From Tritrichomonas musculus (Eukaryota > Parabasalia > Tritrichomonadida > Tritrichomonadidae), in contig JAPFFF010000063.1 in assembly GCA_039105265.1 (NCBI GenBank), positions 248,001 to 312,000 of the forward strand: a DNA stretch of 64,000 bases, given 5' to 3'. A program made the translations under genes and the position numbers. Positions 10,179 to 20,147 of the stretch are shown one piece after another. The notes beneath the pieces are model-generated. The model saw only the letters and a program-made list of their open reading frames with translations. It did not search any database and was not told the origin of the DNA. How positions within the stretch are numbered: the stretch's first letter is position 1; every line of letters begins with the position of its first letter.

Positions 10179-10450
10179 AAATTATCCCTTACAAAAAAGT
10201 TTCATATCTACCCCTCCCCCATTTTTCATGAAAAACATCTCTTTTACATCCTCTCGAGTCATCAAAATGGGCCAAAATTTGGAAAGTTATTTTTGCTTCA
10301 AACCCCCTCAAAACACATGTTTTCAGGCCCTCAAACTTGATTTTGAAGTCACTCAGAATTTGGGCTCCTAGTATTGAAACATGACCCTGAAAATATCTAA
10401 ATAAAAATGTTTCAATAAAAAAATTCAATGATTTTGAACTTTTTTGGCTA
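10179..10450. other. Probable Polinton right terminal region
   Basis: Non-coding stretch with pyrimidine-rich blocks (CCCCTCCCCC near 10,212) and higher G+C than the DNA beyond 10,450, where long A/T runs start. Polintons end in terminal inverted repeats of a few hundred bp, and this is where the right copy should lie. The left copy is outside the window, so identity as a terminal repeat is inferred from position and base composition only. Confidence 0.4.
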
Positions 10451-10968
10451 TTTTTTTTTTCAAAAATTTGAATATATATATATATTTAGAAATATATAAC
10501 AATTACTTTTCATTGATTTTTTATATACATATATATTAAATCAATGTCTTATTAATTTATATATTTTTTTTTATGAATCTTTTGAATAAGGCTTCAAACC
10601 ATAGATTCTTTTGAATAAGTAAGGCTTAACGTACTTTAACGGATCATAACGTATGCATATTGAGCCATATATAATTTTTATGTTTGGATATACATAATTT
10701 GGAATGTTTCCAAAAATATATCTATTTGACAATTTTTTTTATCATTCATATGATTTGAACTAAATATTTTTTTACCTCCTTCGATATTCCAAAAAATGAA
10801 AATTTAAAAGTAATAAATTTTAAACACACAACAACTCAGTGAATATTAGTTATAATAGCAAACTATTTTAGCAAAATATAGAGTATCGTTCATATATTAT
10901 AATTATTATATTTATTATTTGAATAATCATTTCTACTTTCTAAAAAGTAGAAGTTACGAACTTATTGA
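10451..10968. other. A+T-rich intergenic DNA with a short direct repeat
   Basis: No gene is visible. A short direct repeat (TCTTTTGAATAAG followed by AAGGCTT with variation) occurs at about 10,577 and 10,602. A perfect 9-bp hairpin (TTCTACTTT/AAAGTAGAA) lies around 10,931-10,953, just before the small relic gene. Confidence 0.4.
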
Positions 10969-11328
10969 ATGGCCTATATTAGCCAGGAAGACTTAATGAC
11001 TCTTTCTTATGGATATGAAAATTCACATCATTTTTATCCATTGAAAATCACTTCACTTTTTCATCTTTTAAAATGCCCACAAACAATTGATCCTTACAAT
11101 GCTTACATTCTAGGAAAACATATTTTTGATAAGATTCAAGATAAAGATAAACTTCCAATTTAGAATGATATAGTGAACTGTTATATTAACGATGATTCTT
11201 TTCAGAAATTAATTGAAATGAATCCATCAAATTTTGATAAGTTTTGTGATTCAAAATTTGACCATTTTCCACTTTTTCAAGTCAATGAATTTTTTGATAA
11301 TAACACATTTGATGACAGTGTTTATTGA
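10969..11328 (+). pseudogene. Small gene relic of unknown family
   Basis: The frame reads 64 residues from an ATG (MAYISQEDLMTLSYGYENSH), meets an in-frame TAG at 11,161, and continues open for 54 more codons to a TGA at 11,326. Both halves have the same coding-like composition (Phe, Asp, Asn and Ser-rich, with FHLLKCP and KLIEMNPSNFDKFCDSKF), so one ancestral frame interrupted by a stop is more likely than two genes. The style resembles the helical N-terminal regions of trichomonad ankyrin- and Sel1-type families, but I recognise no domain. Read-through or a very short real gene cannot be excluded. Confidence 0.45.
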
Positions 11329-11578
11329 TTTGGAAATTTGAAATTTCAGTTTTTTTTGTTGAAAAAATGTAGCCATATTTTTGTTAAATGTTTATAATAT
11401 TATTTAATACTTAATATTTCATTAAAATTTTTGTAAAAGAGGTTTTTTATAAACATATAGTCCATGTTTCTTATATATATCAATAAACAATTGTTTGATT
11501 CGAAATATAAGATATCAAATAATAAAATGCACTTTTAATTTCATATGAATTGTTTTGAGTTATCATTTAATTGATGCC

Positions 11579-11869
11579 ATGATTACGACCTTCACCTTTT
11601 TTTTATATTTATTTTATATTTATTTGTCGTTCACAACAGGTGCTCCAGCAGAGATGTACCATAAAGATGGAGCAATGATGTTTGAAATTGAAGATTTCCT
11701 TCCATGCTATAAAGCAATGTGCAATTTAACAGGAATGGAATATTGTGGATATGTTTTCACTGGAGCTGTTGGATATACTACACGTTTTGACCAAAAAGCA
11801 ATTGATGAACAAAAAGTACATTGTGCTGATCATGCCACACGACTCATCAATCTTATCCAAAAACTCTAA
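11579..11869 (+). pseudogene. C-terminal fragment of flavodoxin-like NAD(P)H:quinone oxidoreductase
   Basis: From about 11,626 the frame reads TTGAPAEMYHKDGAMMFEI, then FLPCYKAMCNLTGMEYCGYV, and ends HATRLINLIQKL. This matches the C-terminal half of flavodoxin_2-fold quinone reductases (MdaB/KefF/NQO-like), including the TTGAP-type loop near the flavin. The full family is around 190 residues; only about 80 remain. The N-terminal flavin-binding part is missing and is replaced by an unrelated hydrophobic A+T-rich stretch (MITTFTFFLYLFYIYLSF). The fragment has clearly higher G+C than its surroundings. It is most likely a 5'-truncated copy of a gene elsewhere. Confidence 0.65.
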
Positions 11870-12019
11870 ATCACTAACTAAAGATAAATTTTAATATAAT
11901 CTTCATATTTTAAAATCTTTCTCTCATTAAATAATTTTAAATTTCAAAAAGATTAATATTATGATTGAATTGATAAAAACTTATTAAAATAGAAAGTTAT
12001 TAAAGAAATTAGTTTTATT

Positions 12020-14155
12020 TTATGCATCTTTTTTTGTATGATAATTATTGATATGTTCATATGCATCATATGGAGAACAAAAAATTGGTGACTTATCTCC
12101 ACATCTTACACAAAAAACTGCCCCACAATTACAGACAAGAATATCTGATCCATCAACCTTTCTCATTGGTTTTAAACATCTTGGACAATATATTATATCT
12201 TTTTCAACATGATTCGCATTGCAAGACTCCTCGCCTTGGTGCCATTTTTTGCAGCTAAAGCAATAATTCATGTTGCAAGAGTGGCAGCACAAATTCGATG
12301 GAGATTTTGGAATCCTAAAAATGGAGTTTGGATGATTTGGGCAAAATGTGAAATAATTTCTCGAATGTCGAATTGCGTATTCAACATAGATTGTGAAATA
12401 TGACCTTATATAATTGTCGAACAATTCCTTATCGTTCATTAAAGCCCAAATTATTTGACCAAGAGGAGCAGTTGAATCTTTGTAGATTCCGAATGATATT
12501 CCGCTCAATTGATGGTACATTTTGCTTATTTGTTCTTGGTTTATTTGATGAGTGTTAGAATCAATCATGCTGCGTAATTCAGAGTAGGACTGGAAATCAA
12601 CAATTAAACAGTTTTTGCAAATTGAAAGAGCCTTAACTTTGCTATACATTTGATATATAAACAGCGGTTGTGAAAGATACTCCTTTGGCGGACTACACCT
12701 TGAATTGCATGTGGAATCATTTTCTTTATCTTTAACAAGTTGATTAAATAAAAGAAGCTCTTCTTCTTTTGTCGAAGGTACATAAAACAAATTTGATCTT
12801 TCGATTTCATTTTGTTCTTGTTCACTTCCATTGATGTTGTTGTTGTTGTTGTTGTGCCATAAAAGAGGGTCAGTTTGTGGATGATCAGAAAACCTCTGAT
12901 CAACAAGAAGAACAAGATGAGATGGATGATTTTGATCAAATACAAAATTGGATTTCATTGCAACATCTGGCTTTGTAAAAGTATTTTTCACATCACTTCC
13001 TTGTCCTTGACTATAATACAAACATTCACCTGTAATTGCAAACCGAATCATTGAATCAGCATTTTTCATCTCGTCAAAGTTGTGGGCCGCAAATTTCAAA
13101 GTTTCTTTGCATAGACGATAAGCAAATGGAAGGTTTTCATCTGGATCTGAATAAGGAAGAACTTTTTCAATGTAATGGATTGACTGGCCATAACTTTTGA
13201 CTTCAATGGCGCTTCCGAGAGATTCAACATTAAAAAGAATCGAATATGGCAAAAATGGCATCAAATTCAAAAGCATTGAAACTGTTTGTGTAAAGCTTGA
13301 TTCAATATCTTTTGTTCGAGGGCAAAAATTAAGAATAGATTCGTCATTATCATTACTTATATGGAATGGAAAAGCTGTTTCTTTGTCCGGATTTGGTGAA
13401 CGATAAATTTTGATAAAATCATTTTCAAGATCTTCTCCTAATAAATAAGATTCTAGAAGAGATAAAAAGAAAACGCTATTAATGCTAGGATTATTATGCT
13501 CAAGTCCAATAATTCCTGGATTTTCCGTTTGATTTGTCGGATCTTGATGTAATAAGTAATCATCATTAAGAATAATAATATTTCCTGGAATTTCAAGGCC
13601 ATGCCAACCTGGTCTGTGATCTATGGCAATGGTTGAATTTGCATCATCTATCCTTTTAAAAATGATTTTGGGATGATTATTTAAATTAGCATTAAGAGCG
13701 TGAACAAATGAATAACGTCTTTTTTCCCTGAATTCTTTTTGTTCAAGTAAAAGGCCAACAAATTTATTTGTCATTCCTAGTGTTCCACCTGGTTGATTTC
13801 TTGACCACTTCACAGCGCCAATAACTGCTTTTCGTCCATCACACGAATCAAATATATTACTAATGTTGCTGTAAATGGAGGCAATAATTGAATTTGAAAG
13901 GCCAGTATTGCTTCCAAATATTTCACAATACTCACTAATTTCATAAATTGCATTAAGAAGTGTGACAATATCTGAATTTCGATTAAAATTATTAAACAAA
14001 AAATCTTCATGCGCATTTGTGATTAACGATTTTGAATTTTCAATTATGAAAGAGCATAGATATGCAAATTGAGGATTATCTGTGAATTTCAAAGTTGCAC
14101 GAGCAAATTGGGGTGAAATTGATGTAAACTTCTTTATATCTATTTCTTCTTGCAT
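12020..14155 (-). CDS. RBR-like E3 ubiquitin ligase with IBR and RING2-type zinc modules
   Basis: A 711-residue protein. Its C-terminus holds two Cys/His-rich modules. An IBR-like one lies at about 600-640 (FCPNHPNS, then CCHSCNMNYCFSCKKWHQGEESC). A RING2/Rcat-like one lies at about 655-690 (YCPRCLKPMRKVDGSDILVC, then CGAVFCVRCG). In RBR ligases the catalytic Cys sits in this last module, within the C-x-C-G-x-x-F-C pattern also seen here. Residues 1-590 are helical and polar with an Asn run near 435; I see no canonical RING1 and no ubiquitin-like domain. A TCATTT initiator-like element lies 10 nt before the ATG and the stop reads TAAA. A role in ubiquitin transfer is inferred; without RING1, E2 recruitment may be unusual. 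Confidence 0.75.
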   Translation of the reverse strand: MQEEIDIKKFTSISPQFARATLKFTDNPQFAYLCSFIIENSKSLITNAHEDFLFNNFNRNSDIVTLLNAIYEISEYCEIFGSNTGLSNSIIASIYSNISNIFDSCDGRKAVIGAVKWSRNQPGGTLGMTNKFVGLLLEQKEFREKRRYSFVHALNANLNNHPKIIFKRIDDANSTIAIDHRPGWHGLEIPGNIIILNDDYLLHQDPTNQTENPGIIGLEHNNPSINSVFFLSLLESYLLGEDLENDFIKIYRSPNPDKETAFPFHISNDNDESILNFCPRTKDIESSFTQTVSMLLNLMPFLPYSILFNVESLGSAIEVKSYGQSIHYIEKVLPYSDPDENLPFAYRLCKETLKFAAHNFDEMKNADSMIRFAITGECLYYSQGQGSDVKNTFTKPDVAMKSNFVFDQNHPSHLVLLVDQRFSDHPQTDPLLWHNNNNNNINGSEQEQNEIERSNLFYVPSTKEEELLLFNQLVKDKENDSTCNSRCSPPKEYLSQPLFIYQMYSKVKALSICKNCLIVDFQSYSELRSMIDSNTHQINQEQISKMYHQLSGISFGIYKDSTAPLGQIIWALMNDKELFDNYIRSYFTIYVEYAIRHSRNYFTFCPNHPNSIFRIPKSPSNLCCHSCNMNYCFSCKKWHQGEESCNANHVEKDIIYCPRCLKPMRKVDGSDILVCNCGAVFCVRCGDKSPIFCSPYDAYEHINNYHTKKDA

Positions 14156-14754
14156 GTAAAAAAATGAGAAATTTTTTGAGACTAGCTTAAATCAAAAAAA
14201 AAAAAATAATAATATATATCTTTCTATGTCTAATTATATACTTAAAATTAATTTTTATAATATTTTTCATGAGATAAGAATGATAATATTTCCTATATCA
14301 TTATTATTATATTGAGAGAAATTCTGAGATTTATTTTTTTTCTATATATCATGTAATATAACGGCTCAGAATATTCAGTGCTATCAATTTTTTTAAGAAA
14401 GCATATTGAATAAATTGATTAATATGTAAAAAATCTATCATATCTGCTATATTTGTGAAATAAAATGTTTTTCTATTGGCAAATCTGATAGAATCTAATG
14501 ATATTATTCGAGCTTAAATATACTATCAGATTTATGATGAATCATATGAGCAGTTCATTTTAAACGATATTTTTCTTTTTTTTTTTGAAAAATTGAGAGT
14601 TTTTATCGTAAAATGAAAAAATGTTAAAATAAATCAAGATTGACAAACTAAAAAATAATGTGCTCCAAACATTTGCATAACAATATCAAAAAATGGACCA
14701 TTATTTATTTTCAATCTGAAAAAATAATAATTAAAAAGATGGAATAATAAAAAT
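14156..14754. other. A+T-rich intergenic spacer with a small hairpin
   Basis: The spacer lies between the RBR-like and LRR genes, both read on the minus strand. The only structure I see is an 11-bp inverted repeat (AAATCTGATAG at 14,481 and CTATCAGATTT at 14,523) separated by 31 nt, plus poly-A/T runs. The first 12 bp or so hold the initiator-like element of the RBR-like gene. No gene is supported. Confidence 0.4.
14163..14167 (-). promoter_or_regulatory. Initiator-like element of the RBR-like gene
   Basis: On the minus strand the sequence reads TCATTTTTTTACATG, so the presumed +1 A is 10 nt before the start codon. Trichomonad Pol II genes commonly use an initiator of the form TCA(+1)(C/T)(T/A) at this distance. 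It supports the chosen start. Confidence 0.55.
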
Positions 14755-17418
14755 TTAATGAAAGAAACTTTTAATATGACATAAAACGCTTATTCCTTCT
14801 ATTTGAGTTCCTGGCGGAAAAGCATTTTTGCCAATTGATGTTACTGATGATGGAATAGATACATTTGTTAACGATGTACATTGGGAAAATGCATCTCTTC
14901 CAATTTTGGTAATAGAAGGAGGATCTTCAAATAGTATCTGGGCAAGAGAAGAGCATTCGTTGAAAGCTTCGTCTTCAATAATTTTTATTGATGACGGAAT
15001 TGAAACGCTTGTTAATGAGGCGCATCCATAAAAAGCAGAATTTCTAATTACAATTAATGATGAAGGAATCAAAAATTGTGTTATTGATAAGCATCGTGAA
15101 AAAGCTTTTCTGCCAATATTAGTCACTGAGTCTGGCAATAAAATTTGATTTAATAGCGAGCAATCTAAAAATGCTTCACTACCGATTGAAGTTACAGACG
15201 GAGGAATTGAAATGCTAATTAATGATGTACATTGTCTGAAAGCAGCATCACCAATAGCTTTTACAGAAGAAGGAATTGTTATATGCGTTAAAGATGAACA
15301 TCGGTCAAAAGATAAATTCCGTATCACTTTTAATGAAGAAGGTATTTCAATTTGCATTAATGAGGAGCATCCAATAAAGGCCCTTTTACCTAGAAAATTC
15401 AAAGAGGAAGGAATTTCTATTTGTGATAACGATGTGCAAAAATCGAAAGCGTCCATTTCAATTGATTTTACAGAATTTGGAATTGCTATTTTCGACAATG
15501 ATAAACAATTGTTAAATGCAAATCCTTTTATTGAAGTTATTGGAGGTAATGTTACTTCGATCAACGATGTGCAATTACCGAATGTAAAAATATCAATTTT
15601 TTTTATTAATGGCGGAATTACAATTTTTTTCAGGTTTCGGCAGTTGAAGAAGGCATAGCTTCCAATTGATGATACTGATGATGGAATTGAAATGTGAGTT
15701 AAAGATATGCATCCACTAAAAGCATCCCTTTTTATTGATTTTACAGAAGATGGAATTGTAACTTCTGATAAAGATGAACACTTATTGAAGATGAATGCTT
15801 CAATTGTTGTGATAGATGATGGTATTGCTATTTGGCTCAATGATTCACATTTATAAAAAGCAAATTCACCAATTGATTCCACTGAAAATGGAAGTATTAT
15901 TCTTGACAGTGATTCGCACTCATAAAAGGCACTCTTGCCAATTTCTTTCACTGAAGATGGAATTGATATTTGAGATAATGAAGTACACTTGTAAAAAGCT
16001 TTATCTTCTATTAATGTCACAGATGATGGAATCGAGACATGAACTAATGACGAACAGAAGGAAAATGCTTTTTTACTAATTGTTGTCACTGATGGAGGAA
16101 TTGATATATGCGTTAACGCTTTGCAATATCCGAAAGATGCATCTTCAATTGATGTTATTGTTAGCGGAATTGCAATTTTTGTTAATTGTTTATTGTTATA
16201 AAAAAAATCAGCGCAAATTCTTTCTTGTTTCAGCAACAAATAATACAAAACATAAATTTGGTTTTCATTTGCAGCTTGTTGAATTTTGTCAATTTCATTT
16301 AACAAATTCATATTATTTATTGTTTCGTTAATTTCATTCTCTTTTGAAGTGATTAGAAGATTGACAAGCGTGTTATAATGATAGAAGCATAAATAAAAGA
16401 AATAATCATCATCATTTCCTAAATCATCACTTAAAAACTCGTAATTATGAAATTGCAGAATACTTGAAATAAATAATTCATTGTTGATTTCAGTTTGATT
16501 CAAAAAATACTCTGCTATTTCATTATGATGGCATTTGATCGATTCTATAACACAACTTTCGTATTTGTTGTCTGGTTGTGGAACTTTTTCTGATTCCAGA
16601 AGATGAATCAAATCAGGATTACGTGAATGAATTGAATAATGCCATAATGACGGTGTTAATTGAACATTATTCATTCTTAAATAATTAAAAATTTGAATTG
16701 AACCGAAAAACGCAGAATATTCAATCAACGTTGGAGTGTTTTCAATTAAAAACAAATTCGTTTCAAATATTGATGGTGCAATTTCACTGTTTAAAGGGTA
16801 ATTGTTTCTCTGTACAAAAGCAATAAATTCTTCAACTGAATCTTGACGAATCAATGAACAAATATATGAGTCATTCTCTCCTTTTTGCCTTTTTTCATCA
16901 AAGTTGTTGAAAATGTTTGAATCATATGATATGAGTTCATTTTCGATTTCTTCAGCTTTTTCTTCTCCAATGAATGGTTTGATTTCAGGATAGAAAAAAT
17001 AACAATATTTCGTTCCGTTTAAATCTATCCCATCAAGCAATTCTTTACAAATATTATCTGATATGGTTAAAATTTCATTTTCAAAAAGAAATTGAAGAAT
17101 TAATTTGTTGGTCTTAAATATATCGGAAATTTCTTGTTTAGAAATATAATTGCCAATCTTGTCTTTGAAATACAGAATAATCGTTTTAATTTTTTTAATA
17201 ATATTTGGATTTCGATTATGAAAATTAAAAAAATTAGCAATTAATTGTATGAAATGATAAATTTCCTCTTTATTATTCATTTTTTCTTTTAGTGAACCCA
17301 AATCATTAATTGTTGTATCCTCGTTTTCAAGATAATTTATAAAAATTGAATAAAGTTCCTTCTTTCTATTAATATATTGCTGAATTTCAATTTGCATGCT
17401 TGTCGAAAACATTTGCAT
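14755..17418 (-). CDS. BspA-like leucine-rich repeat protein with ankyrin/DUF3447-like N-terminus
   Basis: An 887-residue protein. Residues 1-190 are helical (INRKKELYSIFINYLEN, HFIQLIANFFNFHNRNP), and 195-320 read as degenerate ankyrin-like units, a pairing common in trichomonads. From about 410 to 870 there are about 20 tandem 23-residue repeats of the Treponema-pallidum/BspA type, with consensus L-x-x-I-x-IPSSV-x-x-IG-x-x-AF-x-x-C-x-S. There is no signal peptide and no C-terminal membrane segment, so this copy is more likely cytosolic or unconventionally exported than a classical surface BspA protein. A TCACTT initiator-like element lies 11 nt before the ATG; the stop reads TAAA. Binding of proteins or host ligands is known for the repeat family; this protein's partner is unknown. 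Confidence 0.85.
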   Translation of the reverse strand: MQMFSTSMQIEIQQYINRKKELYSIFINYLENEDTTINDLGSLKEKMNNKEEIYHFIQLIANFFNFHNRNPNIIKKIKTIILYFKDKIGNYISKQEISDIFKTNKLILQFLFENEILTISDNICKELLDGIDLNGTKYCYFFYPEIKPFIGEEKAEEIENELISYDSNIFNNFDEKRQKGENDSYICSLIRQDSVEEFIAFVQRNNYPLNSEIAPSIFETNLFLIENTPTLIEYSAFFGSIQIFNYLRMNNVQLTPSLWHYSIHSRNPDLIHLLESEKVPQPDNKYESCVIESIKCHHNEIAEYFLNQTEINNELFISSILQFHNYEFLSDDLGNDDDYFFYLCFYHYNTLVNLLITSKENEINETINNMNLLNEIDKIQQAANENQIYVLYYLLLKQERICADFFYNNKQLTKIAIPLTITSIEDASFGYCKALTHISIPPSVTTISKKAFSFCSSLVHVSIPSSVTLIEDKAFYKCTSLSQISIPSSVKEIGKSAFYECESLSRIILPFSVESIGEFAFYKCESLSQIAIPSSITTIEAFIFNKCSSLSEVTIPSSVKSIKRDAFSGCISLTHISIPSSVSSIGSYAFFNCRNLKKIVIPPLIKKIDIFTFGNCTSLIEVTLPPITSIKGFAFNNCLSLSKIAIPNSVKSIEMDAFDFCTSLSQIEIPSSLNFLGKRAFIGCSSLMQIEIPSSLKVIRNLSFDRCSSLTHITIPSSVKAIGDAAFRQCTSLISISIPPSVTSIGSEAFLDCSLLNQILLPDSVTNIGRKAFSRCLSITQFLIPSSLIVIRNSAFYGCASLTSVSIPSSIKIIEDEAFNECSSLAQILFEDPPSITKIGRDAFSQCTSLTNVSIPSSVTSIGKNAFPPGTQIEGISVLCHIKSFFH

Positions 17419-17426
17419 TAAAAAAA

Positions 17427-17431
17427 AGTGA
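17427..17431 (-). promoter_or_regulatory. Initiator-like element of the LRR gene
   Basis: The minus strand reads TCACTTTTTTTTAATG, placing the presumed +1 A 11 nt before the ATG, as in other trichomonad genes. It supports 17,418 as the start. Confidence 0.55.
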
Positions 17432-17644
17432 TATGCAAAAATTCTAAAATTTCAAAAATTTTGGAAAAATATAAGAGCACTTTTTCCACATATGGAAAAT
17501 TTCTCAAAAAGTGAGGAGAAAAATTCGTAAATCTCTGAATTGCTTTCACTTTTTGTGTGTTTCTCCCTCAAAAAGTGAACCATTCAAGAGATTTTAGAAT
17601 ATCAAGTTTATAACAAAATTATTGAAATGCCAATTTAAATAACT

Positions 17645-17694
17645 GCCAGATTTGTAATATTTAAATAAAAAATAATAAACATTACAAATCTGGC
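17645..17694. repeat. 14-bp perfect hairpin between Sel1 relic and LRR gene
   Basis: GCCAGATTTGTAAT at 17,645-17,658 and its exact reverse complement at 17,681-17,694 surround a 22-nt A+T loop. It lies 3' of the Sel1-type gene and about 230 bp 5' of the LRR gene. A small palindromic element or a transcript 3'-end structure are both possible. The rest of 17,432-17,851 holds repeated CTCAAAAAGTGA words (about 17,507 and 17,568) and no gene. Confidence 0.5.
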
Positions 17695-17851
17695 TCAGAA
17701 ATCTTGAGTTTTTTTTAAACTGCTCTCCAGATAAGCTGTAATAATCTTGTTTAAATTAAAAAAAAAAAAAATAGTTTATAAGTTATATGTTTGTTTTAAT
17801 GATATATATTCAGGTAGGCGTTGTCTTTGGTAAAAAAGCTTTTTTGGCAGG

Positions 17852-19399
17852 CTACTTCTTAAGTGGTTTTGGTGTTTCCTCTTCACTCTCTGATATCTGT
17901 TTTTTCAGTTCTTCAAGAATTTCATGAAGTGTAGGGAAATAGTCGCATAAATTATATGCTTTTTCATAATAACTCAATGCTTTGGCCAAATTTTTCTCTA
18001 CGCCTTCTCCACTTTTGTACAAATCACCTAAAAATCCAAATCCACCGACATTTCCAAGTTTAGCTGACTGCTTGAAGTAGTCAATTGCTTTTGAGTAATC
18101 TTTTTCGACCAACTTTCCTTCTGTGTATATTTCGCCTAGCCTAATCAATGCAGTTGAATTTCCGTTTGCAGCAGCATTCTTGTAAAGTTCGATTGCCTTT
18201 GAGTAATCTTGCTCGACTCCCTTTCCTTCAGTGTACAAAGAAGCTAATTTAAACAAGGCAACTAGGTTCCCTTTTGAGGGTGACTCTTGGTAGATTTCAA
18301 TAGCTTTAGAATAGCTTTGTTCAACACATTCACCTTCTTCATACAAAGTGCCAATATATAGCAATGCGTAACTGTTTCCTTGCTCAATTGATTTTTGCAA
18401 ATAAGGTAAAGCATTCATTTTTTTCGAGTCATCATCAGTTATCATATACGAAAAGCCAATACACAATGATGCAAGCATGTTACCTCTCTCTGAGCATTGA
18501 CCCAAATGAAGAAATATATCTCCAAAAAAGTCTTCACCTCCAAAAAAAAAATTAGCCATTTTGCATGCATCATCAAGGTATCCCTGAAACTTGTCACATT
18601 TTTCATTCAATTCAATTAGCTGGGTTTTCATCTTTTTATTTTCAGTTATAATTGATTTGAGAAAACCAAAATTTGAAGGGAAATATTGAAAACAATTTGG
18701 ATTTTGATCGTAAAGGTCAAATAATTCACCAAGTTTTATGTCAGATAAATTTTGAATATTCAGAAAATTGAACAAAGTACATCTTTCTTCAATTGATTTT
18801 GAAATAAAGTCAAATAGTAAGTCGTTAGGTATTTCTTCACTTTTTGAAAGGATACAATAGACAATTGAAATTGGAAGTAATCCAAAATTTTCATTTTGGA
18901 GGCACTCGTTCGCTCTATTGTACAAATTTGATTCTAATTCGAATTTAAATTTGCCAATTATATAATCATCGATTGCTTCTTCCTTTATTTTTTGAGAATC
19001 TCATTTATTATGAAATCTATATCAAAATTATGATTATTTTTGTATTGGTTTAGAAATTTGATCAGTTTTTTGACTTGAAAAAAGTTAGAAAGTTTGTATA
19101 AATCGCCATAATTTTGGTTATTTATGAGAAAATTCTCGTTTTTGAATGCTGAAAAAAATATAATTGAGTTTTCATCTGAGACTTTAAATTCTTTTTGAAA
19201 TATTTGAAATTTTTCAGGTAATTTTAACTTTGTTTCAGTTAATGTTTGGTATTCATCACGAATATGTAAATAAATAAATAAAATTTACTTTGATGACAGA
19301 TAATTGCAATTGTATTTCAATCAAATTGTTATCTTCATCTTCATCATCATCACTAGTTTGTTCATTAAGATTTCGAAGTTCACCAAGCCCTTTTTTCAT
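17852..19399 (-). pseudogene. Sel1-repeat protein gene with N-terminal BTB-like trichomonad domain, frameshifted
   Basis: The last 1,100 bp read a clear Sel1/TPR-like solenoid of at least five repeats (ALLYIGTLYEEGECVEQSYS, ALIRLGEIYTEGKLVEKDYS and others), ending PKPLKK with TAG at 17,852. No ATG begins this frame: upstream it runs to a stop near 18,990. Two other minus-strand frames carry the missing N-terminus. One starts MKKGLGELRNLNEQTSDDDE at 19,399 and ends near 19,265. The other runs from about 19,270 to 18,990 with KLPEKFQIFQKEFKV and LYKLSNFFQVKKLIKFLNQY, a domain I associate with large trichomonad Sel1/ankyrin families. So one gene appears to need two frame changes, near 19,280 and 18,990. 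It is a pseudogene or carries sequence errors; no good intron borders are seen. Intact Sel1 proteins act as adaptors. Confidence 0.75.
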
Positions 19400-20142
19400 A
19401 GAGAAAAAAATACTTGAAGACAAGATGGTTACAAAATTTTTAATGGGAAATGATTTTTTGTGAGTTTAAATAGCCACACTTCTGAATTTTTTTAAGTTTC
19501 ATATCTCAAGCATGAAATTGGAATATTAGATTTTGGTGGCTTTGTGAATACGAAATGTTATAATTGGTTTATAGGACAAGTGATCATAAAAACCTTCTTG
19601 AAAAAGAAGAATTAATATTAATCAATATAAATTAATAATAATATTTGATGATCTCAAAGTTATAATGAATAGCGTTAATTACTCGGGTGCCGATTTACAA
19701 TTTAATTAGTCTTTGGCAATGATCAGCATTATATGGATAACAGTTGATTTCTCTCATTGATCTTTCATTGCAAAATGATTTATCGATATCTATGCTTCAA
19801 TTTCCCACTCGTTATTGCAAAAAAATTTTTTTATAATTGTATTAGAAAAACATGCATTTATGTTTCATTAATATATAATAAAATGAATTAATTAATAACT
19901 ATTGTTTGCTTCTAAAAATAATCTGGTGTTGATATAAATTCATGAAATTGATATAAGGGCAACGTGAATTAATATATAAACAAAAAAAATGAATATATAT
20001 AAGCATTAGCCAAATTAAAAGTATAATTATATTTTATAATAAATTTTAATAAATTTTATATGTATAATAATTGCTTTTATTTTAAAATTTTATGATTCTT
20101 TGTCAATATAAATGATGAATACAAAAAAAAAAAAAAAAAGAT
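19400..20142. other. Gene-free A+T-rich spacer
   Basis: No gene, RNA or convincing repeat is visible. The stretch lies between two divergent genes (the Sel1 relic on the minus strand and the SecA-like gene on the plus strand) and so holds both promoters. Poly-A of 17 nt lies near 20,124. Confidence 0.4.
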
Positions 20143-20147
20143 TTTTC

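Larger units (their letters stand above)
1..10450. mobile_element. Polinton (Maverick) fossil, right-hand part only
   Basis: This is a self-synthesising virus-like DNA transposon of the Polinton/Maverick class. The evidence is the combination of a double-jelly-roll-type major capsid protein, an A32/FtsK-HerA-like packaging ATPase, small virion-type proteins and fibre-like proteins, packed tightly on both strands with codon use unlike the surrounding A+T-rich DNA. The left end lies outside the window, so integrase, protein-primed DNA polymerase and protease cannot be judged. The right end is placed between about 10,190 and 10,470, where coding stops and host-like DNA begins. The visible part looks mostly whole with perhaps one to three breaks, so it is probably young. 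The class is firm; the right boundary is approximate because the opposite terminal repeat is not visible. Confidence 0.85.

Noticed and set aside
10189-10428. 79-residue minus-strand frame at the right end of the Polinton
   Set aside because: It lies where the terminal repeat is expected and has no coding signature beyond an open frame.
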